Shown in pieces: positions 7,327 to 16,214 of a stretch of 32,222 bases of DNA. Position numbers and translations under genes: made by a program. The notes beneath the pieces were generated by a model, which saw only the letters and a program-made list of their open reading frames with translations, made no database searches and was not told where the DNA came from. Location of the stretch: positions 1 through 32,222 of the forward strand of contig QHWY01000010.1 of the NCBI GenBank assembly GCA_003223875.1, in the 5' to 3' direction. Positions within the stretch are counted from its first letter, which is position 1; each line of letters begins with the position of its first letter. The stretch is from Acidobacteriota bacterium. GTDB taxonomy: Bacteria; Acidobacteriota; Terriglobia; 20CM-2-55-15.

Positions 7327-7797
7327 CTATGGACATTGGCTGCCCCGGCGCCGTTGAAAGAAATCGCGAAGCAGGGATGCACACTCATCCTCACGGATAC
7401 CGGAGACCACTTCGACACGATGATTCAGCCGCGGATCGGTAAGGACGTTGTAAATCGATCCCGCCGAGCCCGCCTTGGGATCGGGGGTTCCAAATACGAG
7501 CCGCGCGAGGCGTGCGTGGATCATTGCGCCGGCGCACATGAAACATGGCTCCACGGTTGAGTACATCGTCGCGTTGGATAGTCTGTAATTGCCTTGCTCG
7601 CGGCACGCGTCGCGGAGAGCGCCAATTTCGGCATGGGCCGTAGGATCGTTCAGAGAAACCGGCCGGTTAAAACTTTTCGCGATAACGACTCCGCCTGCAA
7701 CAATCACGGCCCCAACAGGAACTTCGCCCGACATCTCGGCTTTCTTTGCTTCGTCAAGAGCCAAATCCATGAAGCCCTCATCAACATCCAGGTACAT
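7327..7797 (-). CDS. tadA: tRNA adenosine(34) deaminase
   Basis: A 156-residue zinc deaminase that converts the wobble adenosine of tRNA-Arg(ACG) to inosine. The catalytic motif HAE is at 55-57, with E57 as proton shuttle, and the zinc ligands are in PCFMC (C85 and C88) together with H55. VPVGAVIV (26-33) and the SGIREDECASLLRDFF helix near the C terminus agree with TadA rather than cytidine deaminases. The ribosome binding site is weak. The ATG at 7770 (residue 10) is a possible alternative start, but the extra residues fit the usual N-terminal helix. It is transcribed away from the secreted BsuPI-domain gene, with 53 bases shared between the two starts. Confidence 0.94.
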   Translation of the reverse strand: MYLDVDEGFMDLALDEAKKAEMSGEVPVGAVIVAGGVVIAKSFNRPVSLNDPTAHAEIGALRDACREQGNYRLSNATMYSTVEPCFMCAGAMIHARLARLVFGTPDPKAGSAGSIYNVLTDPRLNHRVEVVSGIREDECASLLRDFFQRRRGSQCP

Positions 7798-7850
7798 GCC
7801 TGCATGCTACACTTAAACACAGCGCAGCCTAAAGCCTGCGAAGAAGTGCA

Positions 7851-8840
7851 ATGAAAATTCTGCCTAAGGTTTGCATTCTCTTTTTGCTACTTCCCGCACC
7901 GTTGTGCGCGCAGCCTGGTGTGAGAATGTCCGCCGATTTTCTTCCGCTCGAGGTCGGCAATCGGTGGGTCTACGATCTCTTGAACGAGGACGGACACAAG
8001 TTAGGTGCTCTCGATTTCGCCATTCAAGAATACCGGATCGTTGGTGGCCGCAGCTTCTATCTGCTCACGAGCTTCCCATTCGTAGCCGAAGATACGAGTC
8101 CGACGAAGTTAATTCGCTACGACCGGCAAGAGCGGCAGTACATGAAGATGACGAATAACGAAGAGACGCCACTTTTTCTGGCCGACGGAGCAAAAGCGGA
8201 GGTCATTCAAGCCGACGAATCCGGTCTGCCTCAAAAATTCATTCTGAAGATGGACTTCATGGATCTCACATTTCAGCGCGGTCTTGGTATTATCGAAGCT
8301 CGCCTGCACGCGGGCAGCAAAATCCAGATCGCAAAGCTCACCAGTGTTCACGTTGGAGAGCGACAGGCCGCGCAGGCTGCAGCGCAAGGCGCGCCCACGC
8401 TTCCACAACCGACGCAAGCGGCGACTCCGGAGCAAAAGGGCAAAGCGCTTGCGGATAACGTGGCTAAAGTATCGGACGAAAATCCGGCTCTTGATGTCCA
8501 GGTCTCCGAAGTCACCGGCGGCACGAGGTTCGTGTTCACGGTCATCAATACGTCCGACAAATTGCTCCCGCTCAATTTCAGGTCGGGGCAGACGTATGAC
8601 TTCGAAGTCGTCGATGCATCGACCGGACAGGAAGTCTGGCGTTGGTCGCGCCGGATGTTTTTCAGCCAAGTGGTTCGTCAGGAAGCTATTCGCAGTAGCC
8701 GTAATTGGGTCTTCGAAGTCACATGGAATCATCGTGACAATGAACTCAACGTGGTCGCGCCCGGAAGATACAGAGTCATCGCGAGCCTTGCGACTCAGCC
8801 GCCGATCGAATCCGAAGCGGTCAGCTTTGAAATTAAATAG
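7851..8840 (+). CDS. Secreted protein with C-terminal BsuPI-like domain
   Basis: A 329-residue protein with a clear signal peptide: a short basic start, the hydrophobic core CILFLLL and a probable cleavage after PLCA (residue 20). The middle (about 25-175) is an exported domain I cannot name; LPLEVGNRWVYDL recalls lipoproteins that begin with a beta-strand-rich domain. A low-complexity Ala/Gln/Pro linker follows (about 180-205). The last ~105 residues contain FTVINTSDK, SGQTYDFEV and VWRWSRRMFFSQ, typical of the BsuPI family named after an intracellular protease inhibitor of Bacillus. Inhibitor activity here is unproven. The stop codon overlaps the GTG start of an M20 peptidase by one base, so the two are co-translated and may be related in function. 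Confidence 0.75.
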   Translation: MKILPKVCILFLLLPAPLCAQPGVRMSADFLPLEVGNRWVYDLLNEDGHKLGALDFAIQEYRIVGGRSFYLLTSFPFVAEDTSPTKLIRYDRQERQYMKMTNNEETPLFLADGAKAEVIQADESGLPQKFILKMDFMDLTFQRGLGIIEARLHAGSKIQIAKLTSVHVGERQAAQAAAQGAPTLPQPTQAATPEQKGKALADNVAKVSDENPALDVQVSEVTGGTRFVFTVINTSDKLLPLNFRSGQTYDFEVVDASTGQEVWRWSRRMFFSQVVRQEAIRSSRNWVFEVTWNHRDNELNVVAPGRYRVIASLATQPPIESEAVSFEIK

Positions 8841-10006
8841 TGCGCGCGCGAGTCGACTCTGTACTGGCTGACCTCCGCATTCAGCGTGCGTTTCGTTTCA
8901 TCTCTGAACACAAATCTGAGATCGCAGCCGACCAGATCCGTCTGACCGAAATTCCTGCTCCTCCTTTTCAAGAGGCAGAGCGTGCTCGAGCCTTCTCGAA
9001 GGAATTGGGCATACTCGAACTTCATCCGACGACCGATTCGGTAGGAAATGTTTTCGCCGCATATGAAGCTGCCGCTAGGAATCCGGTGATTATTGATGCG
9101 CACCTCGATACTGTTTTTCCAGCTTCGACGGCTCTCGATCTCCGGCGTAAAGGCCAAATTCTGTTTCTGCCGGGCATTTCCGACAACGGATCAGGAATCG
9201 TAGCTGTCTTGTGGGCCCTGCGCGCTGCAAAAGAAGCCGGGCTTCGCTTCGGCCGTCCCGTCATTGTCGTTGGGAGCGTTGGGGAGGAAGGCGAAGGGAA
9301 TTTACGCGGCGTCAGATATTTGTTCAACGCTCCGCCCTGGGGTGGCCGCGAATGTGAATTTATTGCGTTGGACGGTGGAGGCCTTCATCGTATTACGCAC
9401 CAGGGACTCGGTAGCCGGAGATTTCAAATTGTCATGAGAGGCCCCGGGGGACATAGCTGGGCAGATTTTGGCCGTCCGAATCCTATTCAAGCGCTCGCCA
9501 CCGCGATTCACACATTCTCAATGGCCGGGCCGGCCAAGCGTTCTGGAAGTTCTTTCAATTTCGGGATCGTTCGGGGAGGGATTTCTGTAAACGCGATTCC
9601 AGCGCAAGCTTCGATGGAGGTTGATCTTCGCTCGATCGTGGCTGGGAACCTCGACGAATTAGAGCATCAACTGAGCCGAACGGTGAGCGCGGCGGCGCGC
9701 GCCTCAGGCGTCGAATTCCAAATCGAGCGAACAGGCGAACGGCCGTTGGGAGTAACGCCGTCAACGTCGGCCCTCGTCGAAGCCGCAGTCGAGACGACTC
9801 GAAGATTTGGCGTTGAGCCTCAGCTTGAGGTGGGATCAACCGACGCCAACATTCCAATGTCCATGGGAATTCCTGCAATCGCGCTCGGAGGAGGCGGTGC
9901 CTCAGGAAGTGTCCACACACTGGATGAATGGTTCGACCCATCCGGTCGCGATTTGGGCATCCAGCGGTTGGTGGCATTGATTGCGGTGCGGGCGGGGTTG
10001 GAGTAA
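8840..10006 (+). CDS. M20 family metallopeptidase
   Basis: A 388-residue di-zinc M20 enzyme, related to peptidase T, carboxypeptidase G2 and acetylornithine deacetylase. Zinc and catalytic residues are visible: H88 and D90 (DAHLDTVF), bridging D115 (GISDNGSG), the Glu pair E149/E150 (GEEGEG), D178 (ALDGG) and a distal His in GSVHTLDEWF close to the C terminus. The dimerisation lid domain (about 185-300) begins with GPGGHSWADFG, which contains the conserved H205. The substrate cannot be told from sequence. There is no signal peptide. The start is GTG in a TAGTG overlap with the preceding gene. Confidence 0.9.
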   Translation: MRARVDSVLADLRIQRAFRFISEHKSEIAADQIRLTEIPAPPFQEAERARAFSKELGILELHPTTDSVGNVFAAYEAAARNPVIIDAHLDTVFPASTALDLRRKGQILFLPGISDNGSGIVAVLWALRAAKEAGLRFGRPVIVVGSVGEEGEGNLRGVRYLFNAPPWGGRECEFIALDGGGLHRITHQGLGSRRFQIVMRGPGGHSWADFGRPNPIQALATAIHTFSMAGPAKRSGSSFNFGIVRGGISVNAIPAQASMEVDLRSIVAGNLDELEHQLSRTVSAAARASGVEFQIERTGERPLGVTPSTSALVEAAVETTRRFGVEPQLEVGSTDANIPMSMGIPAIALGGGGASGSVHTLDEWFDPSGRDLGIQRLVALIAVRAGLE

Positions 10007-10022
10007 TGCAGTCGGTTCCTGT

Positions 10023-11357
10023 CTACGCTTCTTTGCCGCGGTTCAGCACAAATAGAATGCCTTTCAAATAGGCATCCAGTTCCGCTTTTTGGACATTTTT
10101 CCGAATGATCGTTGACAATTCTGTTTCCGGATTGTCGATCAACGCGACGATTTCTTTGATCAACGACTCGACGCGCGAGACCTCGGCAGCGATATCTTTC
10201 TCGTCGAGGCCGGAATGTGTGGCTTCCCTAGCGCTCGACCGTGCACGTTCGGCTTCCAGCAGCGAACTCGTGCTCTGGAGCTGTTCGGCGAGTTGGGTTT
10301 TTTGTTGAATCGTTTCTTGGAGCCGCTGTTCGTATTGTTTTCGCAGTTGATCTACGACGCCCTTGCTGACGCCATCTTGCGATCCCGGCACATAGTGAAT
10401 CCGCTCTTCCAGCCGCTCAATTTCCCCGTTTAACTGGAGGCGCTCAGACTGATACGCCTTGCTCGTCGCCTCGAGCTCTGTCTGAAGCTTTTCCTTTTCG
10501 CGCCGGAGCTGTTCGATTTGTGCTTCGGTAGGTTTGGTCCGCTCGGCAGATTCATGAGCCTGAATCTGTGCTTGTGCTCTCATGAAGGCCTGCTGAAGCT
10601 GTCCGGCATGGTCGTTCAGTTGACGGCGTTCCACGTCCCAGTGCCGGGAGGCCTCCTCGAGCCGATGGATCTGCTTGACTAATTCTGCGCGTTCCGCGCT
10701 CCATTTCGCATGCGCTTCCTTGAGCTCATTTTCGAGGTCCCGGATTTTCGGATTCACCTCGGGAGTGTCAACCGGCCGGCCCATGATCTGAGCGGCTCGC
10801 CGCAGTTTGACCATTTCGGCGGTCATTTTGAGCTTTTCTTGCTCCCATTCGGTTTTGGCTCTTAAGAAAGCTTGTTCGATCTCCGTCTTTTCTTTGTGAA
10901 CACGATTCAATTCAATTTCGAATTGTTCCTTGACCGGCTGCGTCGATCGTAGCGGGTTTGAGGCACGGGCGATCGCTTCGGCAACCGCGCCTTCCAACCG
11001 GTCGATCTGCGACTTCAATTGAGCGCGCTCGTGCTCCCACTCCACTGTAGCTTTCTTGAGTTTTTCATCGGCTGCTTCTTGCAACTTGGCGAGGGCGACC
11101 GGATCGGGTGCTGCAGATTTACGGTCGGAATCCGATAGAGGGTGTTTCCGCGCAGCAGCGGCCTTGGCATCTACCAATTCGGCCTCGAGCCGATCGATTT
11201 CCGCATTCAGGCGGCGCTTCTCGGCGCGCCAGCGTTCGGATGCCGCCTCCAATTCTACTTCGGCTTGTTCCTTTTGCCGCTTTGCTTGCCGGAGTTTGCT
11301 ATCGAACTCGGCTTGGATTTCATCCACGAGCTGGCGGCGCAGCAGGTCTTTATCCAT
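10023..11357 (-). CDS. Long coiled-coil protein with a periodic Trp motif
   Basis: A 444-residue, highly charged, almost wholly helical protein that I do not recognise. The motif W-x3-E-[KR]-x2-L-x3-I-x-R-L-E, or a close variant, recurs at W43, W107, W171, W219, W240 and, with Tyr for Trp, Y302. Spacings are 64, 64, 48, 21 and 62 residues. Pro/Gly-containing linkers, for example 72-88, 132-142 and 190-203, break the coils into segments. The last ~60 residues (from about 385) lack the motif and look like a small helical domain containing LIDNPETELSTIIRKN. No signal or membrane segment. It converges on the M20 peptidase gene with 16 bases between them. A scaffold or filament-forming role is a guess only. 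Confidence 0.75.
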   Translation of the reverse strand: MDKDLLRRQLVDEIQAEFDSKLRQAKRQKEQAEVELEAASERWRAEKRRLNAEIDRLEAELVDAKAAAARKHPLSDSDRKSAAPDPVALAKLQEAADEKLKKATVEWEHERAQLKSQIDRLEGAVAEAIARASNPLRSTQPVKEQFEIELNRVHKEKTEIEQAFLRAKTEWEQEKLKMTAEMVKLRRAAQIMGRPVDTPEVNPKIRDLENELKEAHAKWSAERAELVKQIHRLEEASRHWDVERRQLNDHAGQLQQAFMRAQAQIQAHESAERTKPTEAQIEQLRREKEKLQTELEATSKAYQSERLQLNGEIERLEERIHYVPGSQDGVSKGVVDQLRKQYEQRLQETIQQKTQLAEQLQSTSSLLEAERARSSAREATHSGLDEKDIAAEVSRVESLIKEIVALIDNPETELSTIIRKNVQKAELDAYLKGILFVLNRGKEA

Positions 11358-11409
11358 GGCCCTGGATTATAATTCACCGCCCGCCCGCCGCGCGTTGCCT
11401 GTTAAAAGA

Positions 11410-11465
11410 GCCAAAAAAGGCGCAAAAATTCACAAGCTTATGTGTCTTTTGTGCCTCTTTGTGGC
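11410..11465. repeat. Dispersed palindrome, copy 2 (intergenic)
   Basis: GCCAAAAAAGGCGCAAAAA at the left pairs imperfectly with TTTTGTGCCTCTTTGTGGC at the right. It is the most degenerate of the three copies. It lies in the 225-bp gap between the divergent coiled-coil and receiver genes, where I see no other certain feature. Confidence 0.65.
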
Positions 11466-11582
11466 CGTCTCTACTGCTTCACTCCAGCTAGAGTTTCAGG
11501 ACATGCACAGGCGGTTAGCGTATCGGTATTGGTCCTACGGCTATGGAATTTCAACAAAAAACTGTGTTAGTTATTCGTAACA

Positions 11583-12023
11583 ATGAAAATCTTGATTGCG
11601 GAAGACGACCGGGATTCGCGCGAGCTCCTGTGCTGGATTCTCGAAAAGCTCGGAAATCAGGTTGTCGCAACCGAAAACGGAAAGGAAGCCTGGGAAGTAT
11701 TCCGCCGCGGGTGTTTCCGATTGGTCATCTCCGATGTGCTGATGCCGGAAATCGACGGTCTCGAATTGTGCCGGCGCGTCCGCAAACACAAGCAGTCGAA
11801 ATACACTTACGTCATCATCATTACTGCGCTGATCGGAAAGAAGGACTACCTCGAAGGCATGGAAGCGGGGGCAGATGATTTTATCACCAAGCCTTTCGAT
11901 CCCGATGAATTGAAAGCTCGCCTCCGCGTCGCCGAACGAATCATCTCGTTCCAGGAACAGACGGTCAGGGAAGAATTAGACACCCCTCCTACGTTAGGAG
12001 GGGTGACTTCGCGGACGGAGTGA
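11583..12023 (+). CDS. Stand-alone response-regulator receiver protein
   Basis: A 146-residue CheY-like receiver. The acidic pocket is E7/D8/D9, the phosphoacceptor is D51, T81 is the switch residue and K103 (ITKPF) the conserved lysine. There is no output domain, so it would act by protein contact or in a phosphorelay; no kinase gene is adjacent. Residues 133-146 (from DTPPTLGG) are encoded by a palindromic repeat that overlaps the 3' end, so the natural C terminus was probably nearer residue 130. There is no obvious ribosome binding site before the ATG. Confidence 0.9.
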   Translation: MKILIAEDDRDSRELLCWILEKLGNQVVATENGKEAWEVFRRGCFRLVISDVLMPEIDGLELCRRVRKHKQSKYTYVIIITALIGKKDYLEGMEAGADDFITKPFDPDELKARLRVAERIISFQEQTVREELDTPPTLGGVTSRTE

Positions 12024-12037
12024 GCGAAACACCCCTC
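11981..12037. repeat. REP-like double hairpin overlapping the receiver gene end
   Basis: A perfect 11-bp stem CACCCCTCCTA/TAGGAGGGGTG with loop CGT (11981-12005) is followed by TTCGC/GCGAA (12008-12028) and a second CACCCCTC (12030-12037). The central GAGGGGTG can pair with either CACCCCTC, so two exclusive folds are possible. It lies between convergent genes and could also help terminate transcription. Confidence 0.75.
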
Positions 12038-12065
12038 TTTCGCTTGGGGATCGGATGATTCTTTC

Positions 12066-13232
12066 CTATTTGTATGCGGGAAGGCCGGTGATGTGTTCTC
12101 CCAGTATAAGCGTGTGGATGTGGTCGGTTCCTTCGTAGGTATAAACCGACTCGAGATTGCACATGTGGCGGAATATTGGATATTCCAAAGTGATCCCATT
12201 TGCTCCCATCAGATCGCGTGCCAACCTGGCCGTCTCGAGTCCGACTCGCACATTGTTCCGCTTTGCCATCGAGGTCTGGCTGAAGTGAAGCTTGCCTTCA
12301 TCTTTCAAGTGGCCGAGACGCCACGCGAGCAGTTGTCCTTTTGTGATTTCTGTCAACATATGCGCGAGCTTCTCCTGAACCAGTTGAAATTGCGCGATGG
12401 GTTTGTCGAATTGAATTCTTCCTTTCGTGTATTCGACGGCCCATTCGTAGCAGGCCATCGCAGCACCGATCCCGCCCCATGCGATTCCGTAGCGGGCCTG
12501 GTTCAAGCACATCAACGGCGCCTTTAACCCGGCGCTGTTGGGCAGGAGATTGGCTTCAGGCACGAGAACATCGTCGAGGATCAAATCGGAAGTCACCGAG
12601 GCCCGCAGGGAAAGCTTGTTCTTGATTTCAGGCGCCTGGAATCCCGGCGTCTTGGTTTCAACGATGAACCCGCAAATTTCGCCTTCCGCCTTCGCCCAAA
12701 CGATCGCGACGTCGGATATCGTGCCATTTGTGATCCAACGCTTCGTTCCATTGAGCACCCAGCCCTTGTCGCTGCGGCGCGCGCGCGTTTCCATACCACC
12801 TGGATCGGACCCATGATCGGGTTCAGTGAGAGCGAAGCAACCGATCTTCTGACCTTTGGCAAGTAACGGCAGCCATTTCTGCTTCTGCTCTTCCGTTCCG
12901 AAAGCAAAGATCGGATACATGACCAGGGCGCCCTGAACACTCACAAAACTTCGAAGGCCGCTGTCGCCGCGTTCCAATTCCTGCATAACCAGGCCGTAAG
13001 CGACGTTATTCATGTTCGCGCAGCCGTATTCTTCGGGCAGGGTGCCGCCGAATAGACCCATCTGTGCCATTTCTGGAATCAGCTCAGAGGGGAAGGTTGC
13101 TGCCTCGAAATGTTTATCGATGATCGGCACGACGCGCTCGTCAACAAATCGGCGAACGGTATCGCGCACCATGCGCTCTTCGTCGCTCAGCAGGTCGTCG
13201 ATGCGATAAAAGTCGACACCTTGGAATGGCAT
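12066..13232 (-). CDS. Acyl-CoA dehydrogenase, glutaryl-CoA dehydrogenase-like
   Basis: A 388-residue flavoprotein of the acyl-CoA dehydrogenase family. It carries the features I associate with glutaryl-CoA dehydrogenase: LRSFVSVQ with R94, which in that enzyme binds the distal carboxylate; ALTEPDHGSDPGGMETRA (134-151); LNQARYGIAWG (243-253); and YEGTD with catalytic base E367. The expected reaction is oxidation and decarboxylation of glutaryl-CoA to crotonyl-CoA in lysine/tryptophan or aromatic degradation. No other pathway gene is nearby, so another short dicarboxyl- or acyl-CoA substrate is possible. A GGGAG ribosome binding site eight bases before the ATG supports the start. Confidence 0.88.
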   Translation of the reverse strand: MPFQGVDFYRIDDLLSDEERMVRDTVRRFVDERVVPIIDKHFEAATFPSELIPEMAQMGLFGGTLPEEYGCANMNNVAYGLVMQELERGDSGLRSFVSVQGALVMYPIFAFGTEEQKQKWLPLLAKGQKIGCFALTEPDHGSDPGGMETRARRSDKGWVLNGTKRWITNGTISDVAIVWAKAEGEICGFIVETKTPGFQAPEIKNKLSLRASVTSDLILDDVLVPEANLLPNSAGLKAPLMCLNQARYGIAWGGIGAAMACYEWAVEYTKGRIQFDKPIAQFQLVQEKLAHMLTEITKGQLLAWRLGHLKDEGKLHFSQTSMAKRNNVRVGLETARLARDLMGANGITLEYPIFRHMCNLESVYTYEGTDHIHTLILGEHITGLPAYK

Positions 13233-13294
13233 CAGCCGTACTCCCGAGATTTAATCCCCAGCAAAAGAAGCTATCATACGCCAGACGTGGGGGG

Positions 13295-13355
13295 ACCGGC
13301 CGAATGCCCATTCAAGAAAGCCGCGAAGCGGCGTACCTCCAGTAGGCCGGCCGGT
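13295..13355. repeat. REP-like nested hairpin between divergent genes
   Basis: ACCGGCC (13295-13301) pairs with GGCCGGT (13349-13355). Inside lies the perfect small hairpin GCCGC-GAA-GCGGC (13320-13332). It occupies most of the gap between the acyl-CoA dehydrogenase start and the nucleotidyltransferase start, so it may overlap promoters of both. Confidence 0.6.
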
Positions 13356-13374
13356 GGGCCCGACGTTAAATAAT

Positions 13375-14574
13375 ATGAAGCCGGACTCCGCAATCGAGAT
13401 CGTACGGGAGCTGCGCAAGCGAGGGCACGAAGCATACCTCGTAGGAGGATGCGTGCGCGATATGGTCATGAAGATCGAACCTGCCGATTATGACATCGCA
13501 ACCAGCGCAAGGCCGGAAGAGATCGTAGAGATATTTCCGCGGACCGAGAGCATCGGCGCACAGTTCGGTGTCGTTCTTGTAATTTTTCACGGCCACCCAT
13601 TTGAAGTTGCGACATTCCGTTCCGACGAAGCTTACATCGACGGCAGGCGTCCGACCGGGGTCGTCTTCACGGACGCCAGACAAGACGTCCGCCGGCGCGA
13701 TTTCACGATCAACGGTTTGCTTTATGATCCGATTTCTCATGAAGTGATCGACTACGTCGGTGGCCAAGCAGATATCCGCGCGAAGCTAGTCCGCGCGATC
13801 GGTGATGCGCGCGCCCGTTTCGAGGAAGACAAGCTGAGGATTCTGCGCGCCGTCCGGTTTGGCGCGCGCCTTGGATACGAAATCGAGCGGACGACCTGGG
13901 AAGCTGTTGTCGCCATGGCCCCGAAGATTCATCAAGTCAGCTGCGAACGTATCCGGGAAGAGGTCTCTCGGATATTGACCGAAGGGCAGGCGTTGCGAGG
14001 CTTTCGCCTGATGGAAGAATCGGGTCTGCGGAAAGAAATCTTTCCAGAGCTCGAGTGGACCGGTCACATCGAAGCATCCCTCGGGTTTATTAAACATGGC
14101 TCTGCGGCGGATTTTGCGATGGGCGTTTTACTTCACCATACCCCGGTCTCCAGCGTGGCGACAATCATTGAACGCTTGAAGTTCTCGCGCGCCGAGATGC
14201 ATCATATTGTTGCCCTCATTGGAAACTTGCCCCAGTTCTCCAGAGTCCGTGAGATGTCGGTGGCGGAACTCAAGCGCTTTCTCCGGCTGAACCGTTTTGA
14301 AGATCACGTGGAACTTCGACGCATTCACCTTATGGCGGACGAAAAGGATCTCGCCGATGTCAACTATGTTCTTAGCAAACGTGCAGCTTGGACCGATAAA
14401 GATATCTGTCCCGAACCGCTCATCACCGGCAATGATCTAATCGTGATGGGTTTCGCACCCGGGCCGATGTTCAAGGAAATTCTCACGACAGTGGAAGACG
14501 CGCAGCTCGAAGGCCGGATTACCAACCGGTCGGAAGCGGTTGACTTCGTCAAGGGTCGGTACGGCCGAGCATGA
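13375..14574 (+). CDS. CCA-adding enzyme / poly(A) polymerase family nucleotidyltransferase
   Basis: A 399-residue class II tRNA nucleotidyltransferase-type enzyme. Motif A is GGCVRD (24-29), the catalytic acids are in DYD (38-40), RRDFTING (107-114) is the next family block and EDKLRILRAVRF (151-162) is the nucleotide-binding region. It would add CCA to tRNA 3' ends or A tails to RNA; these activities cannot be separated by eye. The tRNA-Ser gene in this window lacks encoded CCA, which makes such an enzyme necessary somewhere in the genome. A GTG at 13354 in the same frame would add seven residues but lies inside an inverted repeat, so I prefer the ATG at 13375. It overlaps the next gene by four bases. 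Confidence 0.9.
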   Translation: MKPDSAIEIVRELRKRGHEAYLVGGCVRDMVMKIEPADYDIATSARPEEIVEIFPRTESIGAQFGVVLVIFHGHPFEVATFRSDEAYIDGRRPTGVVFTDARQDVRRRDFTINGLLYDPISHEVIDYVGGQADIRAKLVRAIGDARARFEEDKLRILRAVRFGARLGYEIERTTWEAVVAMAPKIHQVSCERIREEVSRILTEGQALRGFRLMEESGLRKEIFPELEWTGHIEASLGFIKHGSAADFAMGVLLHHTPVSSVATIIERLKFSRAEMHHIVALIGNLPQFSRVREMSVAELKRFLRLNRFEDHVELRRIHLMADEKDLADVNYVLSKRAAWTDKDICPEPLITGNDLIVMGFAPGPMFKEILTTVEDAQLEGRITNRSEAVDFVKGRYGRA

Positions 14575-14801
14575 AAATCACGGCAATTCTTGTTCTCATC
14601 ATCAACCTGAACACGGCTTCAGTCCAGGAACTGCAATCCCTTCCGGGCATCGGACCCGCTCTCGCTAGGCGCATCGTGGTTTTTCGGGAAAAGAACAATG
14701 GCTTCAAACGCGTCGAAGAGTTGCTGGCCGTTCCCGGCATCAGCGAAAAAAAGTGGCGAGCAATTCGAGATAAGCTGGAAATCGGGCCGCCGGCACGGTA
14801 G
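14571..14801 (+). CDS. Small ComEA-like helix-hairpin-helix protein
   Basis: A 76-residue protein: a short hydrophobic N terminus (ITAILVLI) followed by a ComEA-type tandem helix-hairpin-helix, LNTASVQELQSLPGIGP then VEELLAVPGISEKK. Such domains bind DNA without sequence specificity. In ComEA the domain sits outside the membrane and takes up transforming DNA. Here the membrane segment is very short and the N-terminal ligand domain of classical ComEA is absent. The ATGA overlap with the nucleotidyltransferase gene shows translational coupling. It could be a competence protein or a minimal DNA-binding protein. Type IV pilus genes 4 kb downstream fit with competence but do not prove it. Confidence 0.8.
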   Translation: MKITAILVLIINLNTASVQELQSLPGIGPALARRIVVFREKNNGFKRVEELLAVPGISEKKWRAIRDKLEIGPPAR

Positions 14802-14828
14802 CGGAAGGTCTGTTTCTGGGCAACCGTA

Positions 14829-14871
14829 GCCACCAAAAGGCACAAAAGGATTTTTTGTGCCTTTTGGTGGC
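14829..14871. repeat. Dispersed palindrome, copy 3; likely bidirectional terminator
   Basis: A perfect 19-bp inverted repeat, GCCACCAAAAGGCACAAAA and its complement, around a five-base loop. It lies between two convergent genes, so it probably also stops transcription from both sides. It is the best conserved of the three related palindromes. Confidence 0.85.
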
Positions 14872-14888
14872 CAATCAGCCCTCTCCCG

Positions 14889-16214
<1,326 letters not shown>

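Noticed and set aside
11440..11580. 46-codon frame starting MCLLCLFVAVSTAS just before the receiver gene
   Set aside because: It has a signal-peptide look, but this comes from the palindromic repeat; there is no ribosome binding site and the remainder resembles no protein I know.
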